DNA from: Zavarzinia compransoris
GTDB taxonomy: Bacteria > Pseudomonadota > Alphaproteobacteria > Zavarziniales > Zavarziniaceae
Direction: 5' to 3'
DNA: 64,000 bases
NCBI RefSeq assembly: GCF_003173055.1
Contig: NZ_QGLF01000008.1
Coordinates: forward strand, 1-64,000
Shown: one piece after another, positions 16,869 to 27,895 of the stretch
Layout of the letters: each line of letters begins with the position of its first letter
Position numbering within the stretch: the stretch's first letter is position 1
Notes under the pieces: model-generated
Database searches by the model: none
What the model saw: only the letters and a program-made list of their open reading frames with translations
Told to the model about the DNA's origin: nothing
Position numbers and translations under genes: made by a program

Positions 16869-18152
16869 TCAGCCGTTCTCGGCCAAGACTTTCCCCGCGA
16901 GGTAGAGGGAGCCGCAGATCAGCACCCGTGCCCGCTCGCCGGCCAGTGCTGCGGCCAGGGTGACGGCGGCTGCAAGGTCGGGCGCGGTTTCGGCGGCAAG
17001 GCCGGCCGCGGCCGCGGCGGCGGCGATGTCGGCGGCCGGGCGCGCGGCGGCTTCGTCCGGGATGGTGACGGCGACCACCGGGGGCTGCAGCCCGGCGAAG
17101 GCGCCGAAATAGCCTGCCGCATCCTTGGTCGAGATCAGGCCCGACACCAGGGCCAGGGGCCGCCCGTCCGCGGCCAGTTCCTCGAGTGCCGCCGCCAGCG
17201 CCCGCGCCGCATGGGGGTTGTGCCCGCCGTCGAGCCAAAGCTCGCCGCCGGCGGGCAGGGCCCGGACCAGCGGCCCCCGGGTCAGGCGTTGCAGGCGCGC
17301 GGGCCATTCGGCCGCGGTCAGCCCGGCCGTGATCGCCGCCTCCGGCAGGTCGAGAAGCAGGGCGGCGGCAACCGCGGTCGCGGCATTCTCGATCTGGTGG
17401 TTGCCGGGCAGGGCGGGGCGGGGCAGGGCCCAGCCGGTGCGGCCGGCCCCGGTGAAGGTGAAGCCGTCGCCGCTGCGCCGGGCGGTGAAATCGGCGCCGG
17501 CGACCAGCAGGGGGGCATCCAGCAGATCCGCCCGCTCGCAGAAGACTTCCAGGGCTTCCCGGCTCTGGGGGCCGAGGACGGTGGGCACGTCCGGCTTCAT
17601 GATGCCCGCCTTCTCGCCCGCGATGGCGGCGACGGTCGAGCCCAGGAATTCCTTGTGGTCGAGGTCGACCGGCGTGATCACCGCGACCCTGGGCCGGGTC
17701 ACCACATTGGTCGCGTCCAGCCGCCCGCCCAGGCCGACTTCGAGCAGCAGGAGGTCGGCCGGCGTCCGCGCGAAGGCGAGCAGGGCGGCCGCGGTCGTCA
17801 CTTCGAAGAAGGTGATCGGCGCCTCGCCGTTGGCGCGCTCGCATTCTTCCAGAAGGGCGGTCAGCGCCTCCTCGGCGATCAGGCTGCCGGCAAGGCGGAT
17901 GCGCTCGTTGAAGCGGACCAGATGGGGCGAGGTATAGGCATGGACCTTCAGCCCCGCCGCCTCCGCCATGGCGCGGAGATAGGCGACGGTCGAGCCCTTG
18001 CCGTTGGTGCCGGCGACATGGACCACCGGCGGCAGCTGCCGTTCCGGATGGCCGAGCCGCGCCAGCAGCCGCTCCATCCGGCCGAGCGACAGGTCGATCT
18101 TCTTCGGGTGGAGCCGGGTCAGGCGCTCCAGCACCAGGTCGCTGGTGGTCAT
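16869..18152 (-). CDS. folC: bifunctional folylpolyglutamate synthase / dihydrofolate synthase
   Basis: A 427-residue Mur-ligase-superfamily enzyme adding glutamate to dihydropteroate and tetrahydrofolates. The ATP-binding loop is HVAGTNGKGSTVAYL near residue 47, followed by the folate-binding TSPHLVRFNERIR. The Mg-binding and central-domain EVGLGGRLDATNVV and DHKEFLG motifs are present, with a C-terminal Rossmann-like domain (LWLDGGHNPHAARAL). It is the last gene of the trp-accD-folC run, 21 bases after accD. Confidence 0.95.
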   Translation of the reverse strand: MTTSDLVLERLTRLHPKKIDLSLGRMERLLARLGHPERQLPPVVHVAGTNGKGSTVAYLRAMAEAAGLKVHAYTSPHLVRFNERIRLAGSLIAEEALTALLEECERANGEAPITFFEVTTAAALLAFARTPADLLLLEVGLGGRLDATNVVTRPRVAVITPVDLDHKEFLGSTVAAIAGEKAGIMKPDVPTVLGPQSREALEVFCERADLLDAPLLVAGADFTARRSGDGFTFTGAGRTGWALPRPALPGNHQIENAATAVAAALLLDLPEAAITAGLTAAEWPARLQRLTRGPLVRALPAGGELWLDGGHNPHAARALAAALEELAADGRPLALVSGLISTKDAAGYFGAFAGLQPPVVAVTIPDEAAARPAADIAAAAAAAGLAAETAPDLAAAVTLAAALAGERARVLICGSLYLAGKVLAENG

Positions 18153-18173
18153 GATGGGCTCAGATGCGGGGGC

Positions 18174-19055
18174 TCAAATACGGGCGGGCACCCTGGCCGC
18201 CGGGACCGGGCGGCGGTTGGTCAGCAGCGAGATCACCTTGGCCAGGCGCGATTTCAGCTCCTTCCGCGGCACCACCATGTCGATGATGCCGTGGTCCAGC
18301 AGGTATTCGGCGCGCTGGAAGCCTTCGGGCAGTTTCTCGCGGATGGTCTGTTCGATCACGCGCTGGCCGGCGAAGCCGATCAGGGCGCCCGGCTCGGCGA
18401 TCTGGATGTCGCCCAGCATGGCGAAGGAGGCGGTGACGCCCCCGGTGGTCGGATCGGTCAGGACGACGATATAGGGCAGGCCGGCATCGCGCACCATCTC
18501 GACCGCGACGGTCGAGCGCGGCATCTGCATCAGGGACAGGATGCCTTCCTGCATGCGCGCACCGCCGGCCGCCGTGACGACGATCAGGGGCACGCCGTGG
18601 TCGACCGCGCGCTCGGCCGCCGTCACCAGGGCCTCGCCCACGGCAAGGCCCATGGAGCCGCCCATGAAGGCGAAATTCTGCACCGCGAGCACGGCGCCCA
18701 GGCCCTCGATCGTGCCATAGGCGACGGCCATGGCATCCAATTGGCCGGTCTTGGCGCGGGCATCCTTCATGCGCGCGACATAGGTCTTCTCGTCCTTGAA
18801 CTTCAGGGGATCGGCCGGAACCTCGGGCACCGGCACCAGGGTGAAGCCGGGGTCGAGCAGCAGTTCCACCCGCTCGCTGAGGCCAAGGCGCAGGTGGTGG
18901 CCGCAATGCTGGCAGACCTGATGGTTCTCGGCCAACTCGCGGTGGAACAGCATCTGGGCGCAGCCCGGGCACTTGGTCCACAGGTTTTCCGGGATCTCGC
19001 GGCGGAAGGCGGCCCGGATCTTGGGCCGCACCACATCATTCAGCCAATTCGCCAT
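18174..19055 (-). CDS. accD: acetyl-CoA carboxylase carboxyltransferase subunit beta
   Basis: A 293-residue subunit that, with AccA, transfers carboxyl from carboxybiotin to acetyl-CoA. The N-terminal zinc ribbon has CPGC and CQHC pairs separated by 15 residues. The crotonase-like core follows ([29 protein letters not shown]-type loop here [16 protein letters not shown]). ATG 19055 is chosen because [13 protein letters not shown] is the family start and GGAG lies nine bases upstream; the 26-codon upstream extension is spurious. It is 19 bases downstream of trpA. Confidence 0.95.
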   Translation of the reverse strand: MANWLNDVVRPKIRAAFRREIPENLWTKCPGCAQMLFHRELAENHQVCQHCGHHLRLGLSERVELLLDPGFTLVPVPEVPADPLKFKDEKTYVARMKDARAKTGQLDAMAVAYGTIEGLGAVLAVQNFAFMGGSMGLAVGEALVTAAERAVDHGVPLIVVTAAGGARMQEGILSLMQMPRSTVAVEMVRDAGLPYIVVLTDPTTGGVTASFAMLGDIQIAEPGALIGFAGQRVIEQTIREKLPEGFQRAEYLLDHGIIDMVVPRKELKSRLAKVISLLTNRRPVPAARVPARI

Positions 19056-19074
19056 GGGGGAACTCCAGCCGGGG

Positions 19075-19907
19075 TCAGGCGGCGCTGCGCTTGGCGCCGC
19101 GCAGGCCCGCCGCCAGGGTCGAGACAAAGGCATGGACGCGGGCGGCCAGGGCTTCGCCCGTCAGCCCCTCCGCCGCGGCCGCGCCGATCAGGGAGACGAC
19201 GGCACTGCCGACCACGGCGCCGTCCGCAGTGGCGCCGATGGCGGCCGCCTGTTCCGGCGTCTTGATGCCGAAGCCGACCACGACCGGCAGGTCGGTATGG
19301 GCCTTCAGCCGGGTGACCGCCGCCGCGACCGCGCCGGTATCCGGCGTCGCCGAGCCGGTGATGCCGTTGATCGAGACGTAATAGACGAAGCCGGCGGTAT
19401 TGCGCAGCACGGTCGGCAGGCGGACCTCGTCGGTGGTCGGGGTCGCCAGGCGGATGAAGGCGATATCCTGGTCCAGCGCCGGCAGGCACAGTTCCGGGTC
19501 TTCCTCGGTCGGCAGGTCGACGACGATCAGACCGTCGATCCCGGCAGCCTTGGCATCCGTCAGGAAGCGGGCCACGCCATAGGCATAGATCGGGTTGTAA
19601 TAGCCCATCAGCACGATCGGGGTCGCGCTGTCGGTCTCGCGCAGGCGGCGGACGAGGTCGAGGGTCTTCGCCAGGGTCTGGCCGGCGGATAGCGCGCGGA
19701 GGCCCGCGGCCTGGATCGCCGGCCCGTCCGCCATCGGGTCGGTGAAGGGCATGCCGATCTCGATCACGTCGGCGCCGGCGGCGGGCAGGCCCCTGATCAC
19801 CTCGAACGATGTCTCCGGGTCCGGATCGCCGGCGGTCACGAAGACGACGAGGGCGGGGCGCCCCTCGGCCTTCAGGGCGGCGAAGCGGGCATCGATGCGG
19901 GCGACGG

Positions 19908-19911
<4 letters not shown>
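19075..19911 (-). CDS. trpA: tryptophan synthase alpha subunit
   Basis: A 278-residue TIM-barrel subunit that cleaves indole-3-glycerol phosphate. Catalytic Glu is in [16 protein letters not shown] (which also carries the catalytic Asp motif region), with [10 protein letters not shown], and the phosphate-binding GFGIKTPEQ near the end. The GTG start at 19911 overlaps the trpB stop as GTGA, so the two are translationally coupled. The open frame continues far upstream through trpB in another frame but that is a shadow. Confidence 0.95.
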
Positions 19912-21136
<1,225 letters not shown>

Positions 21137-21140
<4 letters not shown>

Positions 21141-21784
21141 TCCTCGAACTGTGACCGTGCCGCCGCCAGAAAGGCGGCGATCAGGCCGATATCCTTCACC
21201 CCCGGCGCGCTTTCGACGCCGCTCGACACATCGACCGCCCGGGCCCCGGCAATGCGGATGGCCTCGGCGACAGTGTCGGGCGTCAGCCCACCTGCCAGGA
21301 ACCAGGGGCGCGACCAGCCTTCATTGGCGATCAGGCCCCAGTCGAACGCAAGCCCGTTGCCGCCGGGAAGGCCTTTCTTAGGCGCTTTGGCGTCCAGGAG
21401 CAACAGGTCGGCAACAGCTTCGTAATCATGGGCGCGGGCGACGTCGGCCGGATCGGCAATGCCGATCGCCTTCATCACCGGCAGGCCGAAACGCCGGCGC
21501 AGATCCGCCACCCGTTCCGGGCTTTCGCTGCCGTGGGCCTGGAGCATTTTCACCGGCGCCTCGGCCAGGATGGCGGCGATCGTCGCGTCGTCGGCATCGA
21601 CGGTCAGGGCGACCGGGACGACATGATCCGGCAGGCGCGCGATCAGGTTTCCGGCCGCCGCCGGCGCGATGTTCCGGGGCGAGCGCGGATAGAACACGAA
21701 GCCGACATGGCTGGCGCCCCGGGCGACGCTGGCATCGACCGTCTCCGCCGTGGACAGCCCGCAAATCTTGACGAAACCCGACAT
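21137..21784 (-). CDS. trpF: phosphoribosylanthranilate isomerase
   Basis: A 215-residue TIM-barrel enzyme catalysing the Amadori rearrangement in tryptophan synthesis. The catalytic Cys is in VKICGLST at the N-terminus, the general-acid Asp region is VALTVDADD, and the phosphate-binding strand is [10 protein letters not shown] followed by GVDVSSGVE-type (here [16 protein letters not shown]). ATG 21784 gives the expected MSGFVKICG start. Its stop overlaps the trpB ATG. trpC and trpD are not in this window. Confidence 0.95.
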
Positions 21785-21794
21785 GATCGCCCGA

Positions 21795-22913
21795 CTATAG
21801 CACGCTTCCGGCGGCCCAGGCGTGCAGGACCGCGACATCCTCGTCCCCCTCGATATGGGCCCCCTCGAGATGGGCCGCCACCCGCTCGCCGACCAGGGCC
21901 CCGAACTTGAAGCCATGGCCGGAGCAGCAGGACAGCACCAGGGCGCCCTCGACCGCCTCGATCAGGAAGCGCTCGTCGGCGGTGACGGTATAGAGGCAGG
22001 TCTTCGCCTCGATGAGGCGATAGTCGTCGAAATCCCGCAGCCGGCGGCGGGCGCCGTCGAGGATGGCGCGGGCCTCGGCCGGTTCGGCGCGGCGGCGGTC
22101 TTCCGGATCGTCCGGCCCGCCGGCCAGCCGGTGATCGCCCAGCTTCAGGCCATAGCCGTCGACCGGCGGCACGGCATAGAAGCCGCCCTCGCCGTCGACC
22201 TCCAGCAGCATGGGGCCCCGGGCCCAGGCCTCGCGCCATTGGCCGGGCACGGCGGCATAGGTCACCACCTGGCGCACCGGGCGCAGCCGCCCGGCCAGAT
22301 GGGGCAGCAGGCGCGGCGTCCAGGCGCCGGCGGCGACCACCAGCCGGTCGCCGGCGATGCGCCGCCCGTCCGCCAGGATCGCGGTCGCCCGCGCCGGGTC
22401 GAGGTCGGCGACCGCGATCCCTTCGAGCAGCGTGCCCCGGGCGCGGACGAATTCCCCGAGATCGCGCACGATCCGGTCGGCCAGCAGGGCGCCGCCGCTG
22501 GGCAGCCACAGGGCGTCGATCGCGCCCTCGGCGCTCAGCATGGGAAAGCGGCGGTCGAGATCGGCGGGCGACAGCCGGTCATAGGCGACGCCCAGCCGGT
22601 CCAGGACCGCGGCCGACTGGTCCGCCCAGTCGCCGGGGCGGAAGTGATGGACCAGGGTGCCGGTCTCGATGTAATGGCGCCGGCCGAGGTCCTGCCACAA
22701 GCCCTCCCAGGCGGCGAAGGCGGCCGGGATCAGGCGGGCATAACCCTCGAAGTCGCCGTAAGGGTGGCGGATCAGCCTGTGCCGGTCGACCGAGCTTGCC
22801 AAGGGGTCCGGCACCCGGCCCTGTTCGATCACGGTGACGTCATGGCCCGCCTTCAGCGCGGCCCGGGCGACGGACAGGCCGTAGATCCCGGCCCCGACGA
22901 TAACAAGCCTCAT
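21795..22913 (-). CDS. FAD-dependent oxidoreductase (DAO family, sarcosine/N-methyl-amino-acid oxidase-like)
   Basis: A 372-residue flavoenzyme. The dinucleotide-binding start is VIVGAGIYGLSVARAALKAG, followed by VDRHRLIRHPYGD, the flavin-region sequence of monomeric sarcosine oxidase and N-methyltryptophan oxidase. The C-terminal SCCSGHGFKFG contains the Cys that carries covalent FAD in that group. It likely oxidises a secondary amine or amino acid. Its start overlaps the stop of the upstream ornithine-cyclodeaminase-like gene by ATGA, so the pair should act together. It separates trpF from lapA, interrupting an order conserved in related bacteria. Confidence 0.88.
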   Translation of the reverse strand: MRLVIVGAGIYGLSVARAALKAGHDVTVIEQGRVPDPLASSVDRHRLIRHPYGDFEGYARLIPAAFAAWEGLWQDLGRRHYIETGTLVHHFRPGDWADQSAAVLDRLGVAYDRLSPADLDRRFPMLSAEGAIDALWLPSGGALLADRIVRDLGEFVRARGTLLEGIAVADLDPARATAILADGRRIAGDRLVVAAGAWTPRLLPHLAGRLRPVRQVVTYAAVPGQWREAWARGPMLLEVDGEGGFYAVPPVDGYGLKLGDHRLAGGPDDPEDRRRAEPAEARAILDGARRRLRDFDDYRLIEAKTCLYTVTADERFLIEAVEGALVLSCCSGHGFKFGALVGERVAAHLEGAHIEGDEDVAVLHAWAAGSVL

Positions 22914-23851
22914 GCCGGGCCCGACCGGTGCAGGAAGGCGGCGGCGGCAAGGTCTTCAAGGGCGGTGCCGACCGATTTGAACAGGGTGATCTCCTCCGCC
23001 GAACGGCGGCCGGGGTGGCGCCCGGTCACGAGATCGGCCAGATCGGCGCTGATGTCGCCGGCGGCGATCACGCCGCGCTTCAGCGGATCGGCCAGGTCGC
23101 CCGCCTCGTGCAGGGCGCCTTCCCGCGTGTCGACGAACAGGCTGGCGCGGGTGACGGCGCTGTCGTCCGCCTCGCGCATTTCGGGGGTGAAGCCGCCGAT
23201 CAGGTCGAGATGGGTGCCGGGCCTCAGCCAGTCGCCCCGGATCAGGGGGGCCTTGCTCATGGTGATGGCGCTGACGACATCGGCCGCGGCGACGGCGGCG
23301 GCAAGGTCGGGCGCCACTTCGGCACCGCTGCGGGCGGCGACGGCGGCGGCCTTGTCGGCGGTGCGGTTCCAGACCAGCACCCGGCGCAAGCGGGGCAGCA
23401 CGGCGCGATAGGCATCGATGACATGGGGCGCCAGCTTGCCGGCGCCGACGACGAGCAGGGTCTCCGCCTCCGGCCGGGCCAGATAGCGGGCGGCCAGCGC
23501 CGAGGCGGCGGGGGTGCGCCGGACCGTGATCGCGCTGCCGTCGACGGTCAGCAGGGGCGCGCCGGTCACCGCATCGAACAGGACATAGAGGCCGATGACG
23601 GAATCGAGGCCCCGGGCATTGTTGCCGGGGGCGACGGTCACCAGCTTCACCCCGGCATAGGCGCCGGCGTCATAGGCGGGCATGACCAGGAAGATATTGG
23701 TGTTCCCGGCCCCGTCCGCCATCGGGTAATGGCCGCGCAAGGGGGCGGTCACGGTGCCGGCGGCAAAGGCATCGCGTAGCGCATCGATCAGGCCCGGATA
23801 GGTGAGGGCGGCGAGCGCAGCGCCCGCCTCGACGTGACGCGGCCCGCTCAT
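22910..23851 (-). CDS. ornithine cyclodeaminase / mu-crystallin family protein
   Basis: A 313-residue Rossmann-fold protein. It has the N-terminal substrate-domain lysine region (YAGVKLVTVAPGN), the VVGAGKLAPHVIDAYRAV nucleotide-binding motif and the later DLIGGFTPEMREADD motif typical of the family. Members are ornithine cyclodeaminases, delta-1-pyrroline reductases or opine-type dehydrogenases. Coupling to a DAO-type oxidase by 4-base overlaps on both sides (with lapA upstream and the oxidase downstream) suggests a short amino-acid or imine pathway. The substrate cannot be told. Confidence 0.88.
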   Translation of the reverse strand: MSGPRHVEAGAALAALTYPGLIDALRDAFAAGTVTAPLRGHYPMADGAGNTNIFLVMPAYDAGAYAGVKLVTVAPGNNARGLDSVIGLYVLFDAVTGAPLLTVDGSAITVRRTPAASALAARYLARPEAETLLVVGAGKLAPHVIDAYRAVLPRLRRVLVWNRTADKAAAVAARSGAEVAPDLAAAVAAADVVSAITMSKAPLIRGDWLRPGTHLDLIGGFTPEMREADDSAVTRASLFVDTREGALHEAGDLADPLKRGVIAAGDISADLADLVTGRHPGRRSAEEITLFKSVGTALEDLAAAAFLHRSGPA

Positions 23852-24192
23852 CGCACGGCGGGCAGGTTGCCGCTGCCGTGCTGGCTGACCGGGGCCGGCG
23901 GCGGGGCCGGGGCCGTTGCGGCGGCATCGAGATCGCGTTTCATCACCTTCACCCGGCGCCGCAGCACCCGGCGCTTCCGGAACCCGGAGAACCAGGCGAC
24001 GCTGCCGCCGATCAGGATGCCGGCGATCAGGGCCAGGAACAGGGCCAGGAACAGCGGCATGGTCACCGCATAGGCCGGCGTCGCCCCGGCGAAGGGATCC
24101 AGCGACAGGGTGACCGGCGCCCGATTGGCCAGCGCCAGGGCAATGAGGACGACCGCGATCGGCAGCGAGATCAGCAATGTGCGCAGTTTCAT
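23848..24192 (-). CDS. LapA domain-containing membrane protein
   Basis: A 114-residue protein with two transmembrane segments (LLISLPIAVVLIALALAN near residue 5-24 and PLFLALFLALIAGILIGGSVAWF near 45-67), then a basic helix (RKRRVLRRRVKVMKRDL) and a Pro/Ala tail. This matches the LapA/DUF1049 lipopolysaccharide assembly protein A family and the usual position downstream of ihfB. Role in LPS assembly is by family only. Confidence 0.85.
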   Translation of the reverse strand: MKLRTLLISLPIAVVLIALALANRAPVTLSLDPFAGATPAYAVTMPLFLALFLALIAGILIGGSVAWFSGFRKRRVLRRRVKVMKRDLDAAATAPAPPPAPVSQHGSGNLPAVR

Positions 24193-24213
24193 GGCGCTTG
24201 CCCTTTCCGGGCC

Positions 24214-24564
24214 TCAGCCCTTCACGGCTTTGCGGTCGGCGGGGCGGTCGGCGGGCGCCGAATCGCTTTCGGGGTCGCCGTCGCCGTCGATGTTCAGGCG
24301 TTCGCGCAATTCCTTGCCCGTCTTGAAGAAGGGGACGAATTTCTCCGCCACGTCGACCGCTTCGCCGGTGCGGGGGTTGCGGCCGGTGCGGGCCGGCCGG
24401 CTCTTGACCGAAAAGGCGCCGAAGCCGCGAATCTCCACCCGGTCGCCGCGCGCCAGCGCATCCGCCACTTCCTGGAAGATGGTGGAAACGATGCGTTCCA
24501 CGTCGCGCTGATAGAGATGGGGGTTGGCAGCGGCCAGGCGCAGGATCAGTTCAGACTTGATCAT
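24214..24564 (-). CDS. ihfB: integration host factor subunit beta
   Basis: A 116-residue HU/IHF-fold DNA-bending protein. The core starts [17 protein letters not shown], with [23 protein letters not shown] and the DNA-inserting arm around [13 protein letters not shown] 20-residue Asp/Ser/Pro-rich tail after the canonical end makes it longer than the 94-residue enterobacterial protein, as in several Alphaproteobacteria. It lies between sppA and lapA as expected. Confidence 0.93.
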   Translation of the reverse strand: MIKSELILRLAAANPHLYQRDVERIVSTIFQEVADALARGDRVEIRGFGAFSVKSRPARTGRNPRTGEAVDVAEKFVPFFKTGKELRERLNIDGDGDPESDSAPADRPADRKAVKG

Positions 24565-24592
24565 GGCCCGCGCATCCCCCCGCCTTCAGCCG

Positions 24593-25489
24593 TCAATCGA
24601 GCCGAGGGTGCCAAACCGAGGTCAGCCCGTCAAGGGTAAGCCATTTAGGAACAAAGGCTTTTCCGCTCAGGACGGCGTCGAAGCCGCCGTTTTCGGGGGC
24701 CACCTTCACGATCGGCAGGTCAGGATCGATGCCCTTTTCGGCGGCGAGCCAGGCCATGATCTCGGTCTCGGCGCCGAGCGCGTCGACGAGTTTGAGCTCC
24801 AGGGCCTGGCGCCCGGTGAAAATGCGCCCGTCGGTCACTTTCGCCAGGGCTTCCGGCGCCAGCGCGCGCCGTTCGCCGACGATGTCGCGGAACCAGTGGA
24901 AACTGTCGTCGATCACGGCCTGAAGCGCGGCCCGGGCATCGGGTGCCATTTCCTCGAACGGCGAGGGCGAGGCTTTGAGCGGCGCCGACTTGACCTCGTT
25001 CACCGAAATGCCGATCTCGGCCATCAGTTTCGAGAATTCGGGCGACTGGATCAGCACGCCGATCGAACCGGTGATCGACGTGTCATAGGCATAGATCCGG
25101 TCGGCGGCCGTGGCGATCAGATAGGCGGCGGAGGTGCCGAGGGTGCCGATCGAGGCCACCACCGGCTTTTTCGCCGCCAGCCGGCGCAGGCTGTCGTAAA
25201 GCGCCTCGCCGCCCACCGTGGTGCCGCCCGGGCTGTCGATGGCCAGAATCACCGCCTCGACCAGGGGATCTTCGCCCAGCCGCTCAAGCAGGGCGAGGCG
25301 CTCGTCGTCGGCAATGATCAGCCCCTCGACCGCGACCCGCGCAACATGGGGGCGCAGGCTGCCGCCCAGCAGGCCCGGCAGCATCACGGTGCCCAGCGCA
25401 ACGGCGAAAACCGCCGCCAGCAGCCGCCAGCGGGTGAGGCGGCGGCGCAGCAGGCGCCGGTCCTGCAACAGGTCGTCGCTTCCGTTCAT
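24593..25489 (-). CDS. sppA: signal peptide peptidase SppA
   Basis: A 298-residue membrane-bound serine peptidase of the short (single-domain) SppA type. An N-terminal transmembrane helix (WRLLAAVFAVALGTVMLPGLL) anchors it. The nucleophile Ser is in GTLGTSAAYLIATAADRIYA and the catalytic Lys in SAPLKASPSPFEEM. It degrades cleaved signal peptides. It is the first gene of the sppA-ihfB-lapA run. In related genomes it directly follows rpsA; here about 4 kb of arsenic genes intervene. Confidence 0.94.
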   Translation of the reverse strand: MNGSDDLLQDRRLLRRRLTRWRLLAAVFAVALGTVMLPGLLGGSLRPHVARVAVEGLIIADDERLALLERLGEDPLVEAVILAIDSPGGTTVGGEALYDSLRRLAAKKPVVASIGTLGTSAAYLIATAADRIYAYDTSITGSIGVLIQSPEFSKLMAEIGISVNEVKSAPLKASPSPFEEMAPDARAALQAVIDDSFHWFRDIVGERRALAPEALAKVTDGRIFTGRQALELKLVDALGAETEIMAWLAAEKGIDPDLPIVKVAPENGGFDAVLSGKAFVPKWLTLDGLTSVWHPRLD

Positions 25490-25747
25490 GGGGATCGGGC
25501 CTCTCGCAGGTGTGGGCGGGCGGGGAAGGTTAGCCGGCTTTCCGTCCGCGGCAATGGCTTTTCACGCAGGACACCCGCCGATTGCCCCAGCCCGCACTGT
25601 CCCTACGGCAAGTTGGGGGCAATGACGTCGCCGGTGCTGCGCCGCGGCCATGACAAATAATCATTTCGGTGTATATTGCCGCCATTCTGAATTTAACGCC
25701 GGCGGCCCCCTTGTCCAGCCCCGGCCCCGCACCACACGGAAGCCGCC

Positions 25748-25894
25748 ATGCCGAGCCTCTCCCTCCTCGCCGCCGCCAGCCCCGCCGACCTGCTCCACAG
25801 CGCCTTGACCTTCATCGACACCGGCCCCGGCTACATCGTCACCGTAATCGCCATCTTCCTGATCTGGTTCGCCTGGCGCTCGCTGATGAAGTGA
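25748..25894 (+). CDS. small single-pass membrane protein (48 aa)
   Basis: A 48-codon open frame with ATG 25748 preceded by ACGGAAG at good spacing and TGA at 25892-25894. The protein starts MPSLSLLAAASPADLLHSA, continues with a hydrophobic segment (YIVTVIAIFLIWFAWRSL) and ends in Lys. High third-position G/C usage matches the neighbouring genes. It is divergent from sppA. I do not recognise the family; it could be a small inner-membrane subunit or a type I toxin-like peptide. Confidence 0.55.
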   Translation: MPSLSLLAAASPADLLHSALTFIDTGPGYIVTVIAIFLIWFAWRSLMK

Positions 25895-26114
25895 GGGGGG
25901 GGGGCTGCGTTGCGCCCATGCAGGTTACTTCGATGGTGGTCGGGGGCCAGTATTTGGTGGGCTGCGTCATAGAGAGATGGCTTCGGTGTAGGTGTTCGAA
26001 TGCCGCATGTCCCGCCATAACCGCCGATTGCCCTCTATAACGCGCTATAGCCGCCGATCATAGCCGATAGCCCGCTACAGCACGACACTACTGGCTGCGT
26101 CGTTACAATGCTGC
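25895..26114. other. non-coding junction segment with short repeats, left edge of ars island
   Basis: About 220 bases starting with a G8 run. The segment is lower in G+C than its left flank and contains the small inverted repeat CTATAACGCGCTATAG and repeated CCGCCGAT / CATAGCCGATAGCC motifs (26019-26085). The 13-mer CCGCCGATTGCCC at 26021-26033 also occurs at 25575-25587 on the other side of the small ORF. No gene is supported. It looks like the scar or boundary of the imported arsenic cluster. Confidence 0.4.
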
Positions 26115-26834
26115 TCATGTCGCGGTGGCTAGGTTCACCTGCCGCGCCACAGCTTCGGGGCTTCCTTTTCGCTCAGAATAGCGATCCGTCAGGTAAGGCG
26201 ATACGTCGCGCGTCAGCAGCGTGAACTTGACCAGTTCCTCCATCACGTCGACCACCCGGTCATAGTAGGAGGACGCCCGCATCCGGCCGGCCTCATCGAA
26301 CTCTTGATACGCTTTGGCGACGGAGGACTGGTTGGGGATCGTCACCATACGCATCCAACGGCCGAGCAGGCGCATCTGATTGACCGCATTGAAGCTCTGT
26401 GAGCCGCCCGACACCTGCATCACCGCAAGGGTTCGGCCCTGTGTTGGGCGGATCGCACCGACCGACAGCGGAATCCAGTCGATTTGCGCCTTCATCACTG
26501 CACTCATCGCGCCATGTCGCTCGGGACTGGTCCAGACCTGTCCCTCTGACCACAGCGAGAGTTCGCGCAGTTCCAGGACCTTCGGATGATTGACGTCAGC
26601 CCCATCGGGCAGCGGCAGGCCGGACGGATCGAAGATGCGTGTTTCTGCCCCGAAATGTTTCAGCAGTCGTTCGGCTTCGAATGTGAGGAAACGGCTGTAG
26701 GATCGTTCGCGGAGCGAGCCGTAAAGCAGCAGGATGCGCGGTGGATGGGCCGAGGGTGTCGCAGCGCGCAGCCGGCCAATGCCGGGAATATCAACGTAAC
26801 CGGCATCGAGATTGGGAAGATCGTCCGGCATCAA
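26115..26834 (-). CDS. arsH: arsenical resistance flavoprotein ArsH
   Basis: A 239-residue NADPH-dependent FMN reductase. The flavin phosphate loop is [13 protein letters not shown], and the ArsH-specific stretches [18 protein letters not shown] and [24 protein letters not shown] are present. ArsH oxidises trivalent organoarsenicals and reduces oxygen or quinones. It is the distal gene of the arsenic operon, overlapping acr3 by 4 bases (ATGA). Its base composition is lower in G+C than the flanking core genes. Confidence 0.95.
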   Translation of the reverse strand: MMPDDLPNLDAGYVDIPGIGRLRAATPSAHPPRILLLYGSLRERSYSRFLTFEAERLLKHFGAETRIFDPSGLPLPDGADVNHPKVLELRELSLWSEGQVWTSPERHGAMSAVMKAQIDWIPLSVGAIRPTQGRTLAVMQVSGGSQSFNAVNQMRLLGRWMRMVTIPNQSSVAKAYQEFDEAGRMRASSYYDRVVDVMEELVKFTLLTRDVSPYLTDRYSERKGSPEAVARQVNLATAT

Positions 26835-27886
26835 CGCTGCTCTTCCGCGAGTTCGGATACTTTGTCGCCGCGCTCATACCAGCCTTTCGAGCGGTTCACG
26901 ATCCAGACGACCGAGAGCATCACCGGGACTTCGATCAGCACGCCGACGACCGTGGCAAGCGCCGCGCCCGAGTGAAAGCCGAACAGGCTGATGGCGGCAG
27001 CGACTGCCAGTTCGAAGAAGTTCGACGCGCCGATCAGCGCCGAGGGGGCGGCAACGCAATGCTGTTCGCCCGCCAGCCGGTTGAGCAGATAGGCAAGGCC
27101 GGAATTGAAATAGACCTGAATCAGGATCGGCACGGCAAGCAGGCCGATGATCGCCGGCTGCGCGATGATCTGTTCGCCCTGAAAGCCGAACAGCAGAACA
27201 AGCGTCGCCAGCAGCGCTACAAGGGAAGCCGGGCCGAGTTTTGCAAGCAGGTGGTCGAGTGCTGCCTGCCCGCCATTCGCCAGCATCCTGCGCCGGACGA
27301 TCTGCGCGATGAGGACGGGAATGACGATGTAGAGCACGACGGATAGAACCAGCGTGCCCCATGGCACCGTGATCGCCGAAAGACCCAGCAGCAGCCCGAC
27401 AATCGGCGCGAAGGCGACGACCATGATGGCGTCGTTGAGGGCGACCTGGCTCAGCGTGAAATGCGGCTCGCCTCTGGTCAGGTTCGACCAGACGAACACC
27501 ATGGCCGTGCATGGCGCGGCGGCGAGGATGATGAGGCCGGCAATATAGCTGTCGATCTGATCGGCCGGCAGATACGGCCGGAACAGCCAGCCGATGAACA
27601 ACCAGCCGAGCAACGCCATCGAAAAAGGCTTCACCGCCCAGTTTATGAACAGCGTCACGCCAATGCCACGCCAGTGTCGGCCAACTTCGCCCAATGCGGC
27701 GAAATCAATCTTGAGCAGCATGGGGATGACCATCAGCCAGATCAGCACTGCCACCGGCAGGTTGACGCTGGCGATCTCGGCAGAGCCGATCATCTGGAAC
27801 ACGCCCGGAAGAAAGTGGCCGAGCGCGATGCCGACGACAATACACAATGCGACCCAGAGGGTGAGATAGCGTTCAAAACCGGACAT
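26831..27886 (-). CDS. acr3: ACR3 family arsenite efflux transporter
   Basis: A 351-residue inner-membrane protein with ten predicted transmembrane segments. Features typical of ACR3 are the start [20 protein letters not shown], the [13 protein letters not shown] segment and the conserved cysteine in [20 protein letters not shown] in TM4, needed for arsenite transport. It exports As(III) using the proton gradient. It follows arsC by 9 bases and overlaps arsH. Confidence 0.96.
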   Translation of the reverse strand: MSGFERYLTLWVALCIVVGIALGHFLPGVFQMIGSAEIASVNLPVAVLIWLMVIPMLLKIDFAALGEVGRHWRGIGVTLFINWAVKPFSMALLGWLFIGWLFRPYLPADQIDSYIAGLIILAAAPCTAMVFVWSNLTRGEPHFTLSQVALNDAIMVVAFAPIVGLLLGLSAITVPWGTLVLSVVLYIVIPVLIAQIVRRRMLANGGQAALDHLLAKLGPASLVALLATLVLLFGFQGEQIIAQPAIIGLLAVPILIQVYFNSGLAYLLNRLAGEQHCVAAPSALIGASNFFELAVAAAISLFGFHSGAALATVVGVLIEVPVMLSVVWIVNRSKGWYERGDKVSELAEEQR

Positions 27887-27895
27887 GGGTTTCCC

